Positions 7,411 to 11,960 of a stretch of DNA of 11,960 bases are shown here, in pieces. The notes under the pieces are model-generated. The model was given only the letters and a program-made list of their open reading frames with translations. It ran no database searches and was not told where the DNA came from. Source of the stretch: Candidatus Woesebacteria bacterium RIFCSPHIGHO2_01_FULL_44_10 (GTDB lineage Bacteria; Patescibacteriota; Microgenomatia; UBA8517); NCBI GenBank assembly GCA_001792465.1, contig MGGO01000004.1:1-11960 (forward strand). Direction: 5' to 3'. Position 1 is the stretch's first letter, and each line of letters opens with the position of its first letter. A program made the translations under genes and the position numbers.

Positions 7411-7427
7411 GGATATAATGAGGATAA
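7388..7427 (-). repeat. Reversed DnaA-box-like sites and 11-bp tandem repeat across the dnaA stop
   Basis: On the - strand, TTATCCCCA (7396-7388) and TTATCCTCA (7427-7419) each match TTATCCACA at 8 of 9 bases, and ATATCCTCA (7416-7408) at 7 of 9. The last two lie in an 11-bp tandem duplication TGAGGATA(T/A)AA at 7408-7418 and 7419-7429, with one mismatch. The first unit contains the dnaA TGA stop. These sites face opposite to the three perfect boxes downstream. Confidence 0.45.
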
Positions 7428-7444
7428 AATTTCCGGTTATCAAG

Positions 7445-7486
7445 TTATCAACAAAATTATTTAACTTATCAACAATATTATCAACA
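7445..7486 (+). repeat. Three perfect DnaA boxes TTATCAACA
   Basis: Identical 9-mers are found at 7445-7453, 7466-7474 and 7478-7486, all in the same orientation, with start-to-start distances of 21 and 12 bases. The roughly helical spacings (10.5-bp multiples) fit co-operative DnaA loading on one face. A degenerate TTATCAAGT (7437-7445) precedes them and TTATCCCCT (7489-7497) follows. Confidence 0.85.
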
Positions 7487-7533
7487 GTTTATCCCCTGCC
7501 CGCTTTGCTTCACTACTAACATTTCCACATCCT

Positions 7534-7551
7534 CTACTACTACTGCTACTA
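7534..7551 (-). promoter_or_regulatory. DnaA-trio-like element (six triplets)
   Basis: The + strand reads CTA CTA CTA CTG CTA CTA, so the complementary strand reads 3'-GAT-5' repeated, with one GAC. That is the preferred DnaA-trio triplet, which guides the DnaA filament onto single-stranded DNA. A shorter ACTACTAA lies at 7512-7519. The box-like ATTTCCACA ends 4 bases before the trio, and an AT-only tract begins two bases after it. The function is inferred from this layout. Confidence 0.75.
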
Positions 7552-7552
7552 G

Positions 7553-7570
7553 TTTTAATATATAATTAAA
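7553..7570. other. AT-only tract, probable duplex unwinding element
   Basis: Eighteen consecutive A/T bases directly follow the trio and end two bases before the rpmH start codon. Position and composition fit the site of first strand opening. The rpmH -10 hexamer lies inside it. Confidence 0.6.
7561..7566 (+). promoter_or_regulatory. -10 element (TATAAT) of the rpmH operon
   Basis: A perfect TATAAT ends 6 bases before the rpmH ATG at 7573, predicting initiation at or next to the start codon and thus a leaderless mRNA. The -35 region would fall within the CTA triplets and shows no TTGACA-like hexamer. Being within the unwinding tract, this promoter should be affected by origin firing. Confidence 0.55.
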
Positions 7571-7572
7571 GC

Positions 7573-7704
7573 ATGGTTAAAAGAACCTACCAACCAAGCA
7601 AAATTAAAAAGAAAAGAAAATTCGGTTTTCGAATTACCAATAGGAAGAAAAAAGCCGTCTTGAAATCAAGACGAGCCAAGGGTAGAAAAAGGCTTACCCA
7701 TTAA
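7573..7704 (+). CDS. rpmH: 50S ribosomal protein L34
   Basis: This 43-residue, extremely basic protein begins MVKRTYQPSKIKKKRKFGFR and ends GRKRLTH. The KRTYQPS opening, FGFR and the Lys/Arg-rich tail are diagnostic of L34, a late-assembling component of the large ribosomal subunit. Length is within the family norm of about 43-47. The TAA stop directly abuts the ATG of rnpA. rpmH next to the origin is one of the most conserved arrangements in bacteria. Here, unusually, it runs in the same direction as dnaA. Confidence 0.95.
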   Translation: MVKRTYQPSKIKKKRKFGFRITNRKKKAVLKSRRAKGRKRLTH

Positions 7705-8049
7705 ATGCTTGCTCGCCCCTATCGAATCACTAAAGAGGAAGAATTTGAGAGAGTAAAGAAAAAAGGGAAAGCGTACAATCATCCCTTTTTTACTTTTCTC
7801 GTCTATAACCGTAGAGACAAAAAACCCTCCCGGTTTGGCTTTGTCATTTCCAAAAAAATTTCAGGTTTGGCAACTGCTCGTAATAAAATTAAAAGAGCTC
7901 TCAGAGACGCGATTCGCCGCAACTTGTCGCAAATTAAACCTGGTTACGATGTCGTTGTCTTGACAAAAGGCGAGATTGCGAGAAAATATACAAGTGAGAT
8001 TATGCAGGAAGTCGACGCTTTTCTAAAACATGTTTCGCTTACTAATTAA
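7705..8049 (+). CDS. rnpA: Ribonuclease P protein component
   Basis: The product, 114 residues and basic, partners the RNase P RNA to remove 5' leaders from pre-tRNAs. It starts MLARPYRITKEEEFERVKKKG, has FGFVISKKISG and the family signature ARNKIKRALRDAIR with R59-N60 in the RNR-type helix that contacts RNA, then GYDVVVLTK. Length is typical. The start codon immediately follows the rpmH stop, and the last 20 bases overlap the start of yidC, indicating tight co-expression. Confidence 0.95.
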   Translation: MLARPYRITKEEEFERVKKKGKAYNHPFFTFLVYNRRDKKPSRFGFVISKKISGLATARNKIKRALRDAIRRNLSQIKPGYDVVVLTKGEIARKYTSEIMQEVDAFLKHVSLTN

Positions 8050-8830
8050 AGAACCCCTCGCCAATGGCCTGATTATTTTTTACAGGCTTTTTGGGGAGAA
8101 TATGGGCATTGCCATTATTGCTTTCACGATTGCCTTAAGACTGGCCCTTAATCCCCTGACCAAAAAATATATGGACTCGATGAAAAAAATGCGGGAGTTT
8201 GCGCCACAACTTAATAAACTTAAAGACAAACACAAGGGCGATAAAACAAAACTGCTGCAGGCCCAGATGGAATTTTATAAGCAAAAAGGCATTAAACCGG
8301 GCGGTGGTTTTCTCCCCTATATAGTCCAAATTGTCATTTTAATTACTTTTTTCAGCCTTTTCATGAACGTCTTTTCTAACCAGAATATAGTTGAAGGTTT
8401 TAACCAGTATCTCTATGAACCACTAAAGCTTTCTACAGATACGGCAATTAACCTGAAGTTTTTGTATGCAGACATTAGTAAACCAGACGTTTTTAAAGTC
8501 GACTTTTTACCTTTTGCTTTGCCTGGGCCGATAATTATTATTGCCGCGCTTGTCCAAGGTATCTCAGCCAAACTAATGAGCCCGCAGACAAAAACGGAAG
8601 CCAAACTGGCGGGGAAAACGAAAGAGGTGACAGACGACTTTGCCACCGCGATGCAAAATTCCGCAATTTACACTTTCCCTATTATTACAATTTTAGCCGG
8701 AATGAGGTTTCCTGCCGGACTTGCGCTTTATTGGGCGGTGTTTTCACTTTTTCAGTTGGTCCAACAAACCAATGGCAAAATGTTCAGTAATTTGTTAAAA
8801 TCAAGCCCGTGGAAGAAGTTAAAAAACTAA
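8030..8830 (+). CDS. yidC: Membrane protein insertase YidC/Oxa1 family
   Basis: The product has 266 residues, the short Gram-positive-like form without the large periplasmic domain. It inserts membrane proteins into the cytoplasmic membrane. The first core helix, MGIAIIAFTIALRLALNPLTKK, keeps the conserved Arg (R37) of the hydrophilic groove and the NPLTKK motif. A charged cytoplasmic hairpin follows (KKMREFAPQLNKLKDKHKGD...QKGIKPGGG), then helices around PYIVQIVILITFFSLFM, a hydrophobic block at about 160-180, and the C-terminal FPAGLALYWAVFSLFQLVQQ. No lipoprotein signal is seen. The start at 8030 overlaps rnpA by 20 bases; the N-terminal MFRLLIKEPLANGL resembles relatives and supports it. 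The 3' end overlaps the next gene by 22 bases. Confidence 0.93.
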   Translation: MFRLLIKEPLANGLIIFYRLFGENMGIAIIAFTIALRLALNPLTKKYMDSMKKMREFAPQLNKLKDKHKGDKTKLLQAQMEFYKQKGIKPGGGFLPYIVQIVILITFFSLFMNVFSNQNIVEGFNQYLYEPLKLSTDTAINLKFLYADISKPDVFKVDFLPFALPGPIIIIAALVQGISAKLMSPQTKTEAKLAGKTKEVTDDFATAMQNSAIYTFPIITILAGMRFPAGLALYWAVFSLFQLVQQTNGKMFSNLLKSSPWKKLKN

Positions 8831-9249
8831 CCCAAGAACTCCTGGACCTTATGGGGATCAAATCCAAATTTGATGTTAGTGAGGAAGATGGGGGAGTACT
8901 AGTCAATATTTCCGCCGATGATGACACGGGCCTATTAATTGGCAGAAGGGGAGAGACACTCCAGGCAATCCAAACTTTTCTGGCAATGGCGCTTAGGCAA
9001 AGTCGGGGGGATTGGGTCAGAGTAACGGTAGATATCGGAGACTGGAGAGAAAAACAGGAAGAACACTTAAGGCATTTGGCTGACCAAGCCGGTGAGCGTG
9101 CCCGGGAAACTGGCGACCCCCAATATTTATATAATCTTGATGCCAGCCAAAGACGTCTGGTTCACCTGGCTCTGGCTGAAGCCAAAGATTTGGAGACTTT
9201 CTCTGAGGGTGATGGGGAAGAAAGATATTTGGTGGTTAAAATTAAGTGA
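8809..9249 (+). CDS. jag: Jag/KhpB-like RNA-binding protein (KH + R3H)
   Basis: This 146-residue cytoplasmic protein is predicted to start with GTG at 8809, 22 bases inside yidC. A KH domain is marked by LLIGRRGETLQAIQ (GxxG type, near residues 43-56), and an R3H domain follows with the R-x3-H core in SQRRLVHLALAEA. The separate Jag_N domain of longer homologues is missing; only a short N-terminal KH-like part remains. In Firmicutes, Jag/KhpB binds RNA and influences cell division and envelope synthesis, and its gene habitually follows yidC, as here. Its TGA overlaps the next GTG start by 4 bases. Confidence 0.92.
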   Translation: MEEVKKLTQELLDLMGIKSKFDVSEEDGGVLVNISADDDTGLLIGRRGETLQAIQTFLAMALRQSRGDWVRVTVDIGDWREKQEEHLRHLADQAGERARETGDPQYLYNLDASQRRLVHLALAEAKDLETFSEGDGEERYLVVKIK

Positions 9250-10367
9250 AGTTCCACCTCCGACTTTTTCAAATTTTAGTTCTCCTACTCCCGGTCCAAC
9301 TGGGCCTGCACTTCTGGCCCGCCTGGGCGACAGTTTTTGGAATTAGAATTGATTACTTAGCCCCCAAAATTTATTTGACAGACGTCATTGTTATTTTGTT
9401 ACTGGCTGCTTGGCGTTTTAAACATTTGCACATTACACGCTATACGTTGTTGTTTTTGGCCTTTGCTGTTGTCAATATTCTGGGTGCGGCTCGTTGGCAA
9501 GTGGCGCTCGTTTGGTGGCTGAAGTATTTGGAAATTGGGTTGCTGGCGTATTATGTGTCCCAAAATTGGAGGGAAATTAAAAAATGGGTGAGTAAGCCGT
9601 TGGCGATTGCCATTAGTTATACCACGTTACTTGCGGTCTGGCAGCTGTTTGTCCAGAAAACAATTGGTGGTCCATTTTGGTTTTTTGGGGAGCGGACTTT
9701 TGCTGCTAATACGCCCGGGATTGCGCTGGTTGATCTTTTCGGATACCAGATTATGCGGCCTTATGCGGCTTTTGGCCACCCTAATCAAATGGCCGGCTTT
9801 GCCCTGGCCGCAGCGCCCGTTTTGGGCCTACCCCTGGTAATTCTCTCTTTTTCCCGAAGCGCCATTTTGGCGGCCGGAATTATTGGTGTGATTTTTCTTT
9901 TTCGCCGTAAGCTAGCGGGTAGTTTAAAGTACTTGCCGCTTTTGACGATTATTTTTTCACTGCTATTGCCGATCTTGGCAACCAGAATCTTAGCTATGAC
10001 TGACAACTTGGCCCAAAGTGTTGACCAAAGATTGGTTTTGGCAAGCAAAGCGGGGGAGCTTTTTGGCCGTTCGCCGCTGGTTGGAGTCGGTCTGGGTAAC
10101 TTTATTCCCGCGAGCCTTAACCGTCAGCCCGTCCACAATATTTTTCTTCTTGTTGCGACGGAGACGGGGGTTGTGGGTTTGTTGCTTTTAAGTTATTTGC
10201 TAATTAGGTCATTGCGAAATTCATTAAAAATTAGAAACTGGAAATTAGTAATTTCAATCCTGGCAATTTTATTGATAGGATTGGCAGATCACTACTGGTT
10301 AACCCTCCAGCAGACCCAACTGCTTTTTGGTATAGTAATTGGAGCAAGCTTAAGTAAAGATGCCTGA
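9246..10367 (+). CDS. O-antigen ligase/polymerase-like membrane protein (WaaL/Wzy family)
   Basis: The product has 373 residues with about 9-10 hydrophobic helices, and the GTG start overlaps jag by 4 bases (GTGA). Family markers are IDYLAPKIYLTDVIVILLL near the N-terminus, RPYAAFGHPNQMAGF (H178), SFSRSAI (R204), SPLVGVGLGNF, PVHNIFLLVATETGVVG (H297) and a C-terminal DHYWLTLQQTQLLF. These proteins join or polymerise lipid-linked glycans on the outer face of the membrane. The HPN and SR motifs are only 26 residues apart, with a single helix between them; my recollection of the family is a longer two-helix gap, so an internal deletion is possible. Otherwise the reading frame is intact. In this operon it may serve surface polysaccharide or glycoprotein assembly. 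Confidence 0.65.
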   Translation: MKFHLRLFQILVLLLPVQLGLHFWPAWATVFGIRIDYLAPKIYLTDVIVILLLAAWRFKHLHITRYTLLFLAFAVVNILGAARWQVALVWWLKYLEIGLLAYYVSQNWREIKKWVSKPLAIAISYTTLLAVWQLFVQKTIGGPFWFFGERTFAANTPGIALVDLFGYQIMRPYAAFGHPNQMAGFALAAAPVLGLPLVILSFSRSAILAAGIIGVIFLFRRKLAGSLKYLPLLTIIFSLLLPILATRILAMTDNLAQSVDQRLVLASKAGELFGRSPLVGVGLGNFIPASLNRQPVHNIFLLVATETGVVGLLLLSYLLIRSLRNSLKIRNWKLVISILAILLIGLADHYWLTLQQTQLLFGIVIGASLSKDA

Positions 10368-10779
10368 AATTAAAATTTATTGTGATGGGGGAGCAAGAGG
10401 CAATCCCGGCCCGGCGGGGATTGGATTTGTGGCCTATCAGAACGCCAAAGAACTAAAACGGTTTTCAAAATATATTGGTAAAACTACGAACAACATCGCC
10501 GAGTATCAAGCGGTGCTTGAAGCACTGAAATGGTTAGGTCAACGCGAACCCGCCATTTTTTACCTAGACTCAGAATTGGTAACAAGGCAATTAACCGGCG
10601 TTTACAAAATTAGAAATGAAAACTTAAAGAAGCTTGCTGGTCAAATAAAAAGATTTGAAAATAAAATCGGTAGCGTAAGTTATGTCCACGTCCCCCGCAG
10701 TAAAAATAAAATTGCGGATTCGTTGGTTAACTTAGCAATTGATTCTTCCACGTTAAAGGACCGGGCTTCCACGTCTTAG
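10360..10779 (+). CDS. Ribonuclease HI family protein
   Basis: This 139-residue cytoplasmic enzyme cleaves RNA in RNA:DNA hybrids, serving primer and R-loop removal. All four catalytic acids are visible: D9 in YCDGGARGNPGPAG, E48 in NNIAEYQAV, D70 in YLDSELV and D120 in KNKIADSLVNLA. H110 and R113 (VHVPRSKN) match the flexible loop before the last Asp. The basic handle region of E. coli RNase HI is absent, as in the shorter ypdQ/archaeal-like RNases HI. The ATG overlaps the end of the ligase-like gene by 8 bases, so it is the last gene of the rpmH operon chain. The tail after about residue 128 is unlikely to be structured. Confidence 0.9.
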   Translation: MPEIKIYCDGGARGNPGPAGIGFVAYQNAKELKRFSKYIGKTTNNIAEYQAVLEALKWLGQREPAIFYLDSELVTRQLTGVYKIRNENLKKLAGQIKRFENKIGSVSYVHVPRSKNKIADSLVNLAIDSSTLKDRASTS

Positions 10780-10869
10780 ACTATCCGTTAGTGGAAAAGT
10801 CTTGGTTTACTTTCTTTTTCTCAGTCCGAAAAAACTCAAGCACCATGTGTTAAACTTTTGATACGGACC

Positions 10870-11960
10870 ATGGATGGGGATAATTTTGGAGGCAAACCGG
10901 TTGTGTTTTTGATATCAGATGCTAACTTCGTGGGCTACAATTTGGCGGAGTTGCTTTTAGCTGAAAACTGCGTGGTTTTTGTTTATTCAAACCAGCCGGA
11001 TCAATGGGTAAAAGCGCTTTACCCTTTAAAAGATAACGAGTTTCTGAAAGTCTTTTCACTAACCGCAGCGTACCCCGAAATCTGTGATTATCTTTTTTTC
11101 ATGAGCGGTTTTTCGGCGACGCCTTCACTTGCGGGACTGGCTCTGGCGACGGCGCTTGCCAAAAAGTTTGCTCCGAAGTTTTTTGTGTTGTTGCCGTTTG
11201 TTCAGGCAAGCTTATCTGAGGAAATAGTTAAGAGTGTAAAAGAAAGAGTTTTGGAGAAAGATTTTCCAGTTCAGATAGTTTATCTCGGAGAGGTGTTTGG
11301 GCCACGGATGGAAACGGCCATGCCTTGGCCAACGGCCAGATTAATTTCAAAAGCAATCAGCGGGAGAACGCTCGTTATTCCAGTTACAGATGAAGAAATT
11401 TACCCGATTTTTGTCGGAGATGCTGTGCGCCAGGTGGTAAAAGCCGCCTTTTCTTACGGCTTTGATAAAAATGAAGTCGTTATCGCTGACCGGACTTTGA
11501 ATGAAAAACACCTCAAAGACACCCTGGTTTGGTTTTCAAAAAACTGGAAAACACAAATCCATCCTGAAGTGGAAATGCCGGTGCAGAGCACCAAGAAAGA
11601 TTTTGTCATCAGTATTCGAGTACCTGAATTTAAGATCCCAAAACTTCCCAAAATCGGCTTAAAAAAGCTTTCTCCCATAGCCGTCGCCGTTGCTGTTGTA
11701 ATTACTTTAATTTCTTCCCCATATGTTGCCCTGGGGGCATCGGGAGTGCTTTTGAAGCGAGCATATGACAACTTTACCCAAGGTAAAACAACTAGAGTTG
11801 GTTTTTATCTAAACACTTCAGGCAAACTTGCAGACATGAGCCTTGAAGGCATGCGTGCACTATCCTCAGTTCCCGTGCTAGGCAAATGGCTGGGCTTTGG
11901 CTTTGACGATGCGATTCTGGTGCAGCAAGCGGCTCACTCTGGGCAAAGAGCGATTAAAGT
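10870..11960 (+). CDS. SDR/epimerase-like domain fused to membrane segment and DUF4012-like region (3' truncated by window edge)
   Basis: The frame is open from ATG 10870 to the window end (363 codons). Upstream the frame is open to a TAG at 10789 with no earlier ATG, only a TTG at 10858. Residues 11-240 resemble an extended SDR (NAD-dependent epimerase): VVFLISDANFVGYNLAELL, YLGEVFGPRM, then LVIPV and VGDAVRQVVKAA. The Rossmann glycines are mostly lost (only G22 remains of GxxGxxG) and no YxxxK catalytic pair is seen before SKAISG, so it is probably not an active dehydrogenase. A hydrophobic helix spans about 268-295. The following STSGKLADM-like sequence, SSVPVLGKW and ILVQQAAHSG resemble the beginning of DUF4012 proteins, common in Patescibacteria and of unknown function. 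Its 90-bp upstream gap suggests a separate promoter, but I see no strong one. Confidence 0.65.
   Translation, partial: MDGDNFGGKPVVFLISDANFVGYNLAELLLAENCVVFVYSNQPDQWVKALYPLKDNEFLKVFSLTAAYPEICDYLFFMSGFSATPSLAGLALATALAKKFAPKFFVLLPFVQASLSEEIVKSVKERVLEKDFPVQIVYLGEVFGPRMETAMPWPTARLISKAISGRTLVIPVTDEEIYPIFVGDAVRQVVKAAFSYGFDKNEVVIADRTLNEKHLKDTLVWFSKNWKTQIHPEVEMPVQSTKKDFVISIRVPEFKIPKLPKIGLKKLSPIAVAVAVVITLISSPYVALGASGVLLKRAYDNFTQGKTTRVGFYLNTSGKLADMSLEGMRALSSVPVLGKWLGFGFDDAILVQQAAHSGQRAIK

Larger units (their letters stand above)
7388..7572. other. Predicted replication origin (oriC)
   Basis: The 162-bp dnaA-rpmH gap, plus the last bases of dnaA, contains the ordered parts of a bacterial origin. These are reversed DnaA-box-like sites (7388-7427), three perfect forward boxes TTATCAACA (7445-7486), a weak box TTATCCCCT (7489-7497), and a GC-rich stretch (7493-7507). 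They are followed by a box-like ATTTCCACA (7521-7529), six CTA/CTG triplets (7534-7551) and an AT-only tract (7553-7570). The order boxes, trio, AT-rich region matches the basal unwinding system described in Bacillus subtilis. Location next to dnaA, dnaN and rpmH agrees with this. Strand-composition skew could not be computed here. Confidence 0.85.

Noticed and set aside
7534..7552. Simple trinucleotide microsatellite
   Set aside because: Position between DnaA boxes and an AT-only tract, directly before rpmH, fits a DnaA-trio better than a random short tandem repeat.
615..10367. Alternative genetic code with TGA recoded (as in some CPR lineages)
   Set aside because: TGA ends the VirB4-like, AbiE pair, dnaA, jag and ligase-like genes exactly where the next start or a convergent stop is found, and no family continues past it.
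10778..10802. Possible terminator hairpin AGACT/AGTCT after the RNase H gene
   Set aside because: Only a 5-bp stem with a 15-base loop and no clean U-run directly after; too weak to call. The 90-bp gap 10780-10869 otherwise shows nothing firm.
11454..11771. 105-codon open frame on the - strand
   Set aside because: Overlaps the continuous + strand frame from 10870, whose SDR-like and membrane features are convincing.
1..11960. tRNA, rRNA, CRISPR array or insertion sequence
   Set aside because: No cloverleaf, repeat-spacer pattern, transposase or terminal inverted repeats were seen in reading both strands.

Overview
The window looks like chromosomal DNA of a Candidate Phyla Radiation (Patescibacteria) bacterium, most likely Microgenomates-like. 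This is inferred from the gene content (a VirB4-type ATPase next to a giant M23 membrane protein, a DUF4012-type protein, a very compact overlapping operon), the short or absent mRNA leaders and the DnaA/RNase P/YidC/Jag core cluster. No rRNA is present to confirm it. The standard stop code holds: TGA ends several genes at positions that fit the next start, so this is not a lineage that recodes TGA.

Left part (1-3905, + strand): the 3' end of a VirB4-like conjugation/type IV secretion ATPase, a 746-aa membrane protein with a C-terminal M23/LytM domain whose first zinc-ligand His appears replaced by Gln, and a 344-aa single-pass membrane protein of unknown function. They are spaced as one operon and probably form part of an envelope-spanning secretion or DNA-uptake machine.

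Middle left (3907-4858): a two-gene AbiE-like toxin-antitoxin cassette (84-aa small partner, then a nucleotidyltransferase toxin) with its own extended -10 promoter. It sits between a 24-bp orphan copy of the dnaN 3' end (MPVKIQE-stop, differing only synonymously) and the real dnaN 3' end. This suggests that it was inserted at the dnaN terminus.

Middle (4859-7572): dnaN (- strand) diverges from dnaA (+ strand). The 80-bp gap between them holds both promoters and one perfect TTATCAACA DnaA box. Downstream of dnaA lies a convincing oriC: reversed DnaA-box-like sites across the dnaA stop codon, three perfect forward TTATCAACA boxes, a GC-rich stretch, a weak box, six CTA/CTG triplets that match the DnaA-trio pattern on the complementary strand, and an AT-rich tract that also holds the rpmH -10 element.

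Right part (7573-11960, + strand): rpmH-rnpA-yidC-jag-(O-antigen ligase-like)-RNase H, a chain of touching or overlapping genes linking translation, tRNA maturation, membrane insertion, an RNA-binding protein, surface glycan assembly and RNA:DNA hybrid removal. After a 90-bp gap comes a gene that runs off the right edge; it encodes a degenerate SDR/epimerase-like domain fused to a membrane segment and the beginning of what looks like a DUF4012 region.

The most interesting points are the complete origin-unwinding architecture, the dnaN-tail remnant beside the AbiE-like cassette, a recurring leaderless-promoter pattern, and the unusual domain states of the M23, SDR-DUF4012 and ligase-like proteins.
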